From NCBI GenBank assembly GCA_029934195.1, contig JAOZMQ010000018.1:1-15324 (forward strand): 15,324 nucleotides of DNA, in the 5' to 3' direction. The translations under genes were made by a program, and so were the position numbers. A model generated the notes under the pieces. The model made no database searches. It was not told the origin of the DNA and saw nothing but the letters and a program-made list of their open reading frames with translations. Of this stretch, positions 1 through 6,847 are shown in pieces; positions within the stretch are counted from its first letter, which is position 1; every line of letters begins with the position of its first letter. Source of the stretch: Candidatus Cloacimonadota bacterium (GTDB lineage: Bacteria > Cloacimonadota > Cloacimonadia > Cloacimonadales > JAOZMQ01).

Positions 1-1479
1 TTTAATATCTTTTTGGAACATAGGTTTTGAAGAAGATTTCCAATCAATATTTTGCAGATTAATATTTTTATTCATACTAATAATTTCCTGTTTCCCTTGA
101 TATGAAATACGAACAAAAAGATTAGATTTAGGTTTGTCAAAAATTATTTCATTATGATAATATCTCGCTTTGATTTCTGTATTTTCACGTTTTTGCCACC
201 ACAAATAATAGTCATTCATACTCATTTTTTTGACATCAAGAGAATCAATAAAACGAAACAAATTTTCAAAGATTTCTAACATTTCGTGGTGCGGATGGTG
301 ATAAATAATAATAGGTTCATTTTTTTGTAGTTTCTCTTCAATAATTTTTAAATAATAATCAATCATTTCGTTTTTTGAAAAGTGAGATCTTCGCAAACGA
401 CCGACACTTATCGGATGAATTGGAATTTGCAACACAGCTGATTTTTCTCCATCAATAATCGGATAAAAAGGAAAATTATCATAATCAAGAGAAAATTCCG
501 AAGAAAATTTAAAGTCAAAATCTTCAATTACTTTTCCAAGAGCTTGATTCCATTCTCCAAATGGAGCAACAAATCCGACTGGATTCATCTTGCATTTTCT
601 AAAAACATCCATTCCTTTTTCAAAATTTTTTGCATTTTCAGAATAGTCATCAAAAACAAGATGCCGGTAACAATGAAGTCCAATTTCCTGCGATTTCATC
701 TTTGCATAAACATTCTCAAATCTGACATTTTGTTTTGTATCTGCAAACCAAGAACCTTTGATTTTATATTTTTCACATAAAGATTGTAAATTTGTAGCTT
801 GAATTTCGTTGCAAAAATCAGTATCAACTCTGAAAATAAAAACCGATTTGTATTGTTCCGGAAAATAATTTTTCTGAATAAAAGGAAGATTTCTAAATTC
901 AAATAATTTTTGTAATGATATTCTTACAATTTCTCTCAGTTTCCCTTTTGAAACTAATGAAACAACTTCTGAAGGTAATTCTTTTCTGTTTGCATAGAAT
1001 TTTTTCCGTTTACTTCTTTCATCTAAAACTAAAGAATTTACCTCAAAAGGAAGGACAATTATTTTCCCTTTATTGATGTTGTAATCAAAAATATTTAGTT
1101 CAGTATCAAGATAATTCCATTTTTTCTGATTGGGTATTGAAATCTTTGCTTCTAAATCAATTAATCCAATTTCCGCATAAATAGAATTTTTATTTGAAAT
1201 TAAATATTTTACTTTTTTTGTTGTCATCGAAATAGAAAATATCTCACAAAATTTTATTGATTCAAATAAACCTATTCCACCGCATTTTAGATATTGAAGT
1301 ATTGCCGGATATGATTTTTGAGGAGTATTTTTTGTGATAATAATTGCTGAAAATTGAGCCGAATTTATCAAATGTAAATCATCGAGATAGGAAAATTCAA
1401 TCCCTTCTTGAGATAGAATTGTTTCCCAGCCAAGATTATTTTTTACAATTCCAATAGAAAGATTTATTGATGAATTCAT
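1..1479 (-). CDS. Polysaccharide deacetylase-family protein, NodB-like domain, C-terminus beyond window
   Basis: An open frame starts at ATG 1479 and runs 493 codons without a stop to the left edge, so the C-terminus is missing. Residues 1-200 form a poorly recognisable N-terminal region. From about residue 213 there is a NodB-like deacetylase domain. Its catalytic/metal motif is VDTD (D219, D221). The metal-binding H-x3-H is H269-CYR-H273. A VAPFGEW segment at 304-310 corresponds to the RxxP motif, and YHHPHH (393-398) supplies the late catalytic histidine. No signal peptide is visible, so it probably acts in the cytoplasm or on lipid-linked intermediates. The ATG overlaps the TGA of the upstream methyltransferase gene (ATGA), which suggests translational coupling. 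By family it would remove N- or O-acyl groups from a sugar; the substrate is unknown. Unlike the related protein at 9340-11073, its active-site residues are intact. Confidence 0.85.
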   Translation of the reverse strand, partial: MNSSINLSIGIVKNNLGWETILSQEGIEFSYLDDLHLINSAQFSAIIITKNTPQKSYPAILQYLKCGGIGLFESIKFCEIFSISMTTKKVKYLISNKNSIYAEIGLIDLEAKISIPNQKKWNYLDTELNIFDYNINKGKIIVLPFEVNSLVLDERSKRKKFYANRKELPSEVVSLVSKGKLREIVRISLQKLFEFRNLPFIQKNYFPEQYKSVFIFRVDTDFCNEIQATNLQSLCEKYKIKGSWFADTKQNVRFENVYAKMKSQEIGLHCYRHLVFDDYSENAKNFEKGMDVFRKCKMNPVGFVAPFGEWNQALGKVIEDFDFKFSSEFSLDYDNFPFYPIIDGEKSAVLQIPIHPISVGRLRRSHFSKNEMIDYYLKIIEEKLQKNEPIIIYHHPHHEMLEIFENLFRFIDSLDVKKMSMNDYYLWWQKRENTEIKARYYHNEIIFDKPKSNLFVRISYQGKQEIISMNKNINLQNIDWKSSSKPMFQKDIK

Positions 1480-2219
1480 TTTTGATAAACAATGATTTGT
1501 GACCAACGAAATTGTGGTACAAAACGAGCTAATAGATTTAAAATTGAGTCTTTATAATTTGCTTTTGCTTCATTAAAATTAATAAATGAATGTTCAAGAA
1601 TTTTCAATTCGCACTTCTCTCCCATTTCAATCATTTCTTTTTTGGTATATTCTCTAAAATGCCCGGGATTTTTCTCGTAAAACCGAATCTGTTTGTAAGT
1701 ATTAAATCCCAATAAATGTTTATACCGCTGATAATGTGAAGCTGCATTTGGAGTAGTACAAACGATTATACCGCCATCATTTAGCAGATATTTAAAAAAC
1801 AACAAAGTAAATTCTGGAGCTGTAAATAAATGCTCTATAACTTCCGAATAAACAATAATATCGTATTTTTCTTCACCCCATAATTCTGTATTTTTGCATT
1901 GATTCAAATCAAAATTAATGTGAGGAATGCTTACTTTTTCTTGCTCTCGATGACCACCAATATCTTCGTTTAATGGGAATCCGATTGAAGTCATATCTTG
2001 ATAATATTTACTTAAAATTACAGTTAATGAACTTCTTCCGACATCAAGAACTTTTGCCTTTCGTGAAGGATTAAATTTTCTGCAAATTTTTAGAATTTCC
2101 TGAAATCTGTTATTATGATTTTTTAAATAATTTGTATTTGACTCACTTCCGCAAGTTCTCAATTTTTCTTCATTAATCCATTCATCTATTGTATTCTGAT
2201 AAATCTTTTTATCTGTCAT
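1476..2219 (-). CDS. Class I SAM-dependent methyltransferase
   Basis: The 247-residue protein begins at ATG 2219, which follows a purine-rich AGGAGAAAGGA. An in-frame TTG at 2249 would add ten residues but lacks a ribosome-binding site and overlaps the previous stop codon. A Rossmann methyltransferase core is visible: motif I VLDVGRSS (57-64), an acidic post-motif region, YDIIVYSEVIEHL (119-131) as motif II/III, and LLNDGGIIVCTTPN (145-158). These match the Methyltransf_11/23 type. Motif I has only one of the usual glycines, with RSS where GxG is expected. No signal peptide or membrane segment is seen. Its position between a glycosyltransferase and a deacetylase suggests it methylates a sugar or terminates a glycan chain; that role is inferred from context. 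Confidence 0.85.
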   Translation of the reverse strand: MTDKKIYQNTIDEWINEEKLRTCGSESNTNYLKNHNNRFQEILKICRKFNPSRKAKVLDVGRSSLTVILSKYYQDMTSIGFPLNEDIGGHREQEKVSIPHINFDLNQCKNTELWGEEKYDIIVYSEVIEHLFTAPEFTLLFFKYLLNDGGIIVCTTPNAASHYQRYKHLLGFNTYKQIRFYEKNPGHFREYTKKEMIEMGEKCELKILEHSFINFNEAKANYKDSILNLLARFVPQFRWSQIIVYQK

Positions 2220-2229
2220 TTTTAATTTT

Positions 2230-2240
2230 TCCTTTCTCCT
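2230..2240 (-). promoter_or_regulatory. Ribosome-binding site deciding the methyltransferase start
   Basis: On the minus strand this reads AGGAGAAAGGA and ends 10 bases before ATG 2219. It lies inside the ten-codon extension that a TTG start at 2249 would create, which is the main reason for preferring the ATG. Confidence 0.55.
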
Positions 2241-2245
2241 CAATC

Positions 2246-3367
2246 TCAAATTGTATTATACAATTTTTCATATTTTTTAATAGTTTTTTCCCAAGGATAT
2301 TTTTGAAATTTGGAGAAACTATTCGCATTAATTGTATCATTTTTTACATCTTCTAACATTGTTTCTATTGCTTTTGCCATAGATTTTGCATTCGGTTCTG
2401 ATAATAAAGAAATTCCTTTTTCCGCTTGTTCCGGTAAACCGCCGACATTGCTCATAACAATTGGAACATTTAGCGAATAGAAAATATATGGCAAGCCACT
2501 TTGAGTCGCTTTTTTGTACGGCAAAACTCCTACTTTGGAATTACTAATTATTTGAAACATCTTTGTATAAGAAAGAATTTCATTTTTGAGAAAGATGTTT
2601 TTTTGCAGAGATTTTTTTTCGATAAGATTGCTTAACGATTGAAAATATCTATTTGTAATTTTTCCAACAATTATAGCCCTCAGTGTTTTTGAATCATTAT
2701 TGATAAGAATTTCTATTGCTTCTATTAAGATTTCAACACCTTTATATTTTCTGATATTTCCTACAAATACAAGATCATATTTTTTTGATTCGTTCACGAT
2801 TTTGAAATTTTTAATTTCTGTTTCATAACAATTTCCATGTTCAATTATGGATATTTTTTTTGATAAATTTACCGGTAAACTATTGGCTATAAATTGGCTC
2901 AAACAAATAATTTTATCTGCAAGTTGAAAGATTCTATTCTCACCAAAACGTAGCTTGTTTTTTTCATGTTGAAGATAATTATGTTGAGTTAAAATAATTT
3001 TCTTTCTAAGAATTTTTTTCAAAATGAAAATCGTAGTCAAATCATAAAACACTATTCCAAACCAATTATAATGAATAATTTCAGGTTTATGATAAATAGC
3101 TTTTATAAGAATAATAAGACAACTTATTGGATAAAGAACTGATTTAAATAATTTTCTTACAAAACCATTTTTCAGCTTATGTATAAAATTAAAAAAAACA
3201 TAATTAGTATTTAAAGAATAATTTTTATCATAATAATCTGTTATAGAAGAGGTTAATCCACTAAAATATCTTATCTCAATTTTATTCCGTTTTGAAAGAG
3301 ATTCCAATAATGGATAATTAATATTTGGTACCATATTATTGGGATCAATATAAAAGACTTTTCTCAT
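2246..3367 (-). CDS. Glycosyltransferase, GT4 family (GT-B fold)
   Basis: The 373-residue protein starts at ATG 3367, four bases after the previous stop. A TTG at 3388 in the same frame would add seven residues (MLLSDNP); MRKVFYID is a natural GT-B first strand, so I prefer the ATG. The N-terminal half contains a His-rich donor/acceptor region (LTQHNY, 126-131; IIEHGN, 174-179). The C-terminal Rossmann half begins at YDLVFVGNIRKYKGVEIL (197-214). GVLPYKKATQSGLPYIFYS (280-298) is followed by VPIVMSNVGGLPE (301-313). This is the ATQSG variant, in which the first glutamate of the GT4 EX7E motif is replaced. A hydrophobic patch near residues 76-92 may bind the membrane. It probably adds one sugar to a lipid-linked glycan on the cytoplasmic face; donor and acceptor are unknown. 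Confidence 0.88.
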   Translation of the reverse strand: MRKVFYIDPNNMVPNINYPLLESLSKRNKIEIRYFSGLTSSITDYYDKNYSLNTNYVFFNFIHKLKNGFVRKLFKSVLYPISCLIILIKAIYHKPEIIHYNWFGIVFYDLTTIFILKKILRKKIILTQHNYLQHEKNKLRFGENRIFQLADKIICLSQFIANSLPVNLSKKISIIEHGNCYETEIKNFKIVNESKKYDLVFVGNIRKYKGVEILIEAIEILINNDSKTLRAIIVGKITNRYFQSLSNLIEKKSLQKNIFLKNEILSYTKMFQIISNSKVGVLPYKKATQSGLPYIFYSLNVPIVMSNVGGLPEQAEKGISLLSEPNAKSMAKAIETMLEDVKNDTINANSFSKFQKYPWEKTIKKYEKLYNTI

Positions 3368-3371
3368 TGGA

Positions 3372-5813
3372 TTATCTGATAAGAGCAATCTTACCTTTTT
3401 GAGTTTTACCGGATTCTGAAGAAATCACAAAAAAGTAAATTCCTGAACTGCATTTTTTATTTATAGCATTATTGCCATCCCAACTAAAAAGCTCAAAAAT
3501 GTCTTTATCCAATTCACGGACTAATTGCCCGCTCATATCAAATATTTTGCAAGTTGAATTGCCTGCCGGCATTGTAAGATGATTTTCATTATCAATTCTC
3601 AAAAGCTCTCCATTATCCGGATGAAATGGATTTGGATAGACAATAGGTGAAGACAAAACCGTTTCTGTATTTTTATCTTTTGCAATTCCAATATCCACAG
3701 AATTTAGACCAGCTGAAGTTCCAATAAATAAAGTTCCTGTTTTATAGGAATATGCAAAAGAAGTAATGTGATTTGAAAGCAAATTATTTCCGGTTTCTTC
3801 TGAATTACCAAGATTCATATTGTAATATCTTTCGGTTTCAGGATTGTAAATACAAATTCCATTATCATAACTTCCCATCCAAATTCTATCAAAAGGATCA
3901 AGAAATACTGCGGTTGGATAAGTTGGAACTGCTCCAAAAATCCGTTCTTCATCTGAATAATATAATTCTTCTTCTACAAAATGACCGGAATCATCATATA
4001 TTTCTCTCTTAACTTTTGTGTTCAATAAATACCATTTATAATCAATGTTTCCCGAAGAATCACTATTGCGAACATAAACATACATTCCGGAAGAAGAAGC
4101 AATCCAAGTTTCTTCTCCAAGATAAGAATCTCTCGAAACAATTCCGTAAATTCTACAACCTTTCCCAATAGCATCTAATCCTACATTTTTCCATTTATTC
4201 ACTGAATCATTAGGATGATCAAGACCATTCCAAATTCGTAATCCGGATTTAAAAGAACCAATAAATGTTAGATTCTCACTCCATGAAACAATAAGCGGGT
4301 CAGGTTGAGTTATTTCTGACGGATTAGGGAATTTGAAATTTGAGATTATTTCTCTTTCAGGTGAAACAATATTTATACCACCACTTGAAGAGCCATAAGA
4401 ACAAACCCACATATCGTCATTTTTATCCTTTCCAATAAAACTTATACAATCATTGAGAAGCCCGTCATTATGGTCAAAAAATATCCAATCATTATCTTCT
4501 TCATTCAAAATAGATATTCCATCTGTCCAACCATATTCACTTCCTCCATACCAAGCTCCAAACCATTTATTATTGTCTTTATCAATTTCCATTGAAAAAA
4601 TGTTGTCTGAATTTATATCAGATGTTTCAACCTGAAAAGTTTCCCATATTTCTGTTTGCGGATCATAAGATGAAACTCCTTTTGTGCCTTCCGAAACATG
4701 ACTACTTCCCATTACTCCACTTGCAACCCATAATTTACCATCAAAATCAACTGAAAGTTTGTTAATAGTATTTGAACCGATTGAATTTGAAGTCAAATGC
4801 GACCAATTTTCTCCATTGAAAAAAAACAAACCTTCTCCCCAAGTATAGGCACAAAGTTGGTTATTTATGATTTTGATTCCCATCAAATCATTTGATTCTA
4901 AACCGGATGAAGCATCCCACACATCAATATTTCCATTCATATCAATTCTTGAAATAGCGACATCTGTTTCCGATATTAATTCATAATCATGAGTATTCCA
5001 AACTCCATAAGAGAACCAAATATTCTTCTCATCATCAACATAAACTGGATAAATATTATCAGCTTCGAGTAAACCATTCTCAAAAGAAAAAGTTTGCCAA
5101 GTGGATAAATCATTGAGATTATCCGTAACGATTAATCCTTTTGTGGTTCCAATAGCAATAGTGTTTTCGTTTGATGAAATTGAAAGAATATTACCTTCTG
5201 TATTAAAAAAATTCCAATTTGTAATTGCCTGCATTGAATCAATATGAACAGAATATAATCCTTGCTCATCATTCATAATAAGATAATTATTTTGAGTTAA
5301 AACCATATTTTGAATGTTTCCATTGGCAAAATAGTCTGGTGCTTCAAAGTTTATTTTTAGAATTGGTAGAGGCCAATCGTTAGTTGTCACAAATGAACTT
5401 ACGCCTTTTTTATTGGCGATAAAAATTAATGAATCTTTATGAATAATTTTATTAATTGAATTTGAATTTAAAATATTGCCTTCATTTATAGAATTTAGGA
5501 TATTTTCATTTTTAATCCGATCAATTCCGGCATTTGCAGTTCCTAACCATAATTCATCAATTTTTTCAAGATAATCTAAGGTCCGAATATAATTTGAACC
5601 CAGACCATCAATAGTTGTGTAATGTTTCTCAAAAGTATTTAGTTCAGAATTGTAAATCATTAATCCACCCCAAGAGGCAATCATAATTTCCCTGTCTCTT
5701 TCAATTACGTCAAAAATGTGTGAAGTATTATTGTATGACTTCCAATTTCTAATACTAAATAATGATGATATTAAACTCATTATAAGTATTGTAAATAAAC
5801 AAGTTTTTTTCAT
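3372..5813 (-). CDS. Exported beta-propeller protein (Reg_prop repeats) with T9SS/FlgD-like C-terminal domain, PorZ-like
   Basis: The 813-residue protein has a Sec signal peptide (MKKTCLFTILIMSLISSLFS, 1-20). A long propeller region of about 700 residues follows. It shows recurring Reg_prop signatures: IMIASWGGLMIYN (43-55), DGLGSNYIRTL (69-79), ELWLGTANAGIDRI (87-100), and later LWVASG, NKWFGAW, IWMGSYDNGICIYNPE and LFIGTSAGLNSVD. The last 93 residues (about 721-813) form a secretion-type domain: YPNPFHP, then CKIFDMSGQLVREL, FSWDGNN, CSSGIYFFV and a basic end. This matches type IX Por_Sec_tail or FlgD-Ig domains. No kinase domain follows, unlike propellers in hybrid sensor kinases. ATG 5813 overlaps the upstream TGA (ATGA) and is preceded by AAGGAG 11 bases away. 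The architecture and glycan-gene context resemble PorZ of Porphyromonas, a surface protein that binds anionic LPS. Orthology is not shown; a generic extracellular propeller is the alternative. Confidence 0.82.
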   Translation of the reverse strand: MKKTCLFTILIMSLISSLFSIRNWKSYNNTSHIFDVIERDREIMIASWGGLMIYNSELNTFEKHYTTIDGLGSNYIRTLDYLEKIDELWLGTANAGIDRIKNENILNSINEGNILNSNSINKIIHKDSLIFIANKKGVSSFVTTNDWPLPILKINFEAPDYFANGNIQNMVLTQNNYLIMNDEQGLYSVHIDSMQAITNWNFFNTEGNILSISSNENTIAIGTTKGLIVTDNLNDLSTWQTFSFENGLLEADNIYPVYVDDEKNIWFSYGVWNTHDYELISETDVAISRIDMNGNIDVWDASSGLESNDLMGIKIINNQLCAYTWGEGLFFFNGENWSHLTSNSIGSNTINKLSVDFDGKLWVASGVMGSSHVSEGTKGVSSYDPQTEIWETFQVETSDINSDNIFSMEIDKDNNKWFGAWYGGSEYGWTDGISILNEEDNDWIFFDHNDGLLNDCISFIGKDKNDDMWVCSYGSSSGGINIVSPEREIISNFKFPNPSEITQPDPLIVSWSENLTFIGSFKSGLRIWNGLDHPNDSVNKWKNVGLDAIGKGCRIYGIVSRDSYLGEETWIASSSGMYVYVRNSDSSGNIDYKWYLLNTKVKREIYDDSGHFVEEELYYSDEERIFGAVPTYPTAVFLDPFDRIWMGSYDNGICIYNPETERYYNMNLGNSEETGNNLLSNHITSFAYSYKTGTLFIGTSAGLNSVDIGIAKDKNTETVLSSPIVYPNPFHPDNGELLRIDNENHLTMPAGNSTCKIFDMSGQLVRELDKDIFELFSWDGNNAINKKCSSGIYFFVISSESGKTQKGKIALIR

Positions 5814-6847
5814 TTATTCGATAACTCCTTTCTAATATAAACAAAAATAAATATTGAGATCAAAATGATAAGAAAAATTAAAATTCCTAATAAAATTTCT
5901 TTTGTTGAGAATGAAAAGCCAAATGCAATCAGACCAAATAACAAAGTTATAATATATCCGATAATGGCAATAGTTTTTTGTGAAAATCCTTTTCTAAGCA
6001 TAAGATGGTGCAAATGTTCTTTATCAGCTTGAAATATATTTTTACCTTTTTTTAATCTACGAAAGACAGAAGTAATAATGTCAAAAAGTGGTATAATTAA
6101 AGTAATTATTGGAATAATCAAAGTTATTGCTGTAATCCCTTTAAATTGTACAGTACCAGCTGCTGAAATTGCGGCAATATTAAAACCGATAAATAAACTT
6201 CCGGTATCACCCATAAAAATTTTTGCAGGATAAAAATTGAATTTTAGAAAAGTCAATAAACTCCCAATAAGTGACAATGAAAGTACAATTACAAGTTGAT
6301 TAGTTTTTACAATACTTACAGCAAACAGGACAATTAGAACGATAATAGCAATACCGGTAGCAAGTCCATCCATGCCATCAATTAAATTAAAAGCATTGAT
6401 AATAATCAAAAACCAAATAATTGTAAATGGAAACGAAAACAAACCGAGTGAAATTGATGATCCAAAAGGATTTGTCAGCAACTCAATTTTTAATCCGGAA
6501 AAATATACGAGGATAATTATGGATATTTGAAAAAAAAGTTTATATCTCGCAATTATTCCTTTTTTATCGTCCAATAGCCCTAAAATTGATATTCCCAAAC
6601 CACCAAAACCAATTTGGAGAAAATAGTCTTTATAGTCCGGCAAAAGACCACTCATGACAAATTGAATAATAATGACCGGAATTGCAAAAGATAATCCTCC
6701 AGCTGATGGGATAATTTCCTTATGGATTCTTCGTTCACCTGGCGTGTCAATAAGCCCAAATTTATGAGAAAATCTAATATTCAAAGGGACCAAAATAAAA
6801 GTAAAAATTATAGCAAAAGCAAAAATGATCAAGTTAGATAAAAGCAT
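5810..6847 (-). CDS. Polyprenyl-phosphate sugar-1-phosphate transferase, WecA/MraY family
   Basis: The 345-residue integral membrane protein is built almost wholly of hydrophobic helices. It carries the family signatures in order: DTPGERRIHKEIIPSAGG (34-51), LLDDKKG with the DD pair (D93, D94), NAFNLIDGMDGLA (151-163), the Mg-binding FMGDTGS (211-217) and the late cytoplasmic histidine motif DKEHLHH (275-281). WecA-type enzymes move a HexNAc-1-phosphate from UDP-sugar to undecaprenyl phosphate and so start O-antigen-like glycans. The HLHH loop and lack of a peptidoglycan gene context favour WecA over MraY. The sugar cannot be read from sequence. ATG 6847 shares one base with the upstream TGA (TGATG); a GTG at 6850 is an alternative start. 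AAAGGA lies 10 bases before the ATG. It is probably the initiating enzyme of the local glycan. Confidence 0.92.
   Translation of the reverse strand: MLLSNLIIFAFAIIFTFILVPLNIRFSHKFGLIDTPGERRIHKEIIPSAGGLSFAIPVIIIQFVMSGLLPDYKDYFLQIGFGGLGISILGLLDDKKGIIARYKLFFQISIIILVYFSGLKIELLTNPFGSSISLGLFSFPFTIIWFLIIINAFNLIDGMDGLATGIAIIVLIVLFAVSIVKTNQLVIVLSLSLIGSLLTFLKFNFYPAKIFMGDTGSLFIGFNIAAISAAGTVQFKGITAITLIIPIITLIIPLFDIITSVFRRLKKGKNIFQADKEHLHHLMLRKGFSQKTIAIIGYIITLLFGLIAFGFSFSTKEILLGILIFLIILISIFIFVYIRKELSNK

Noticed and set aside
544..780. A 78-codon open frame on the plus strand, and a 68-codon one on the minus strand nearby.
   Set aside because: Both lie within the NodB domain of the deacetylase gene at 1-1479 and have low-complexity, Phe/Ile/Lys-rich products.
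2220..2249. A longer methyltransferase starting at TTG 2249.
   Set aside because: It has no ribosome-binding site and swallows the good AGGAGAAAGGA that serves ATG 2219.
3372..5813. The propeller protein as part of a hybrid two-component sensor.
   Set aside because: Its C-terminus is a secretion-type domain, with no membrane helix or kinase, and the nearby kinase is soluble with its own PAS domain.
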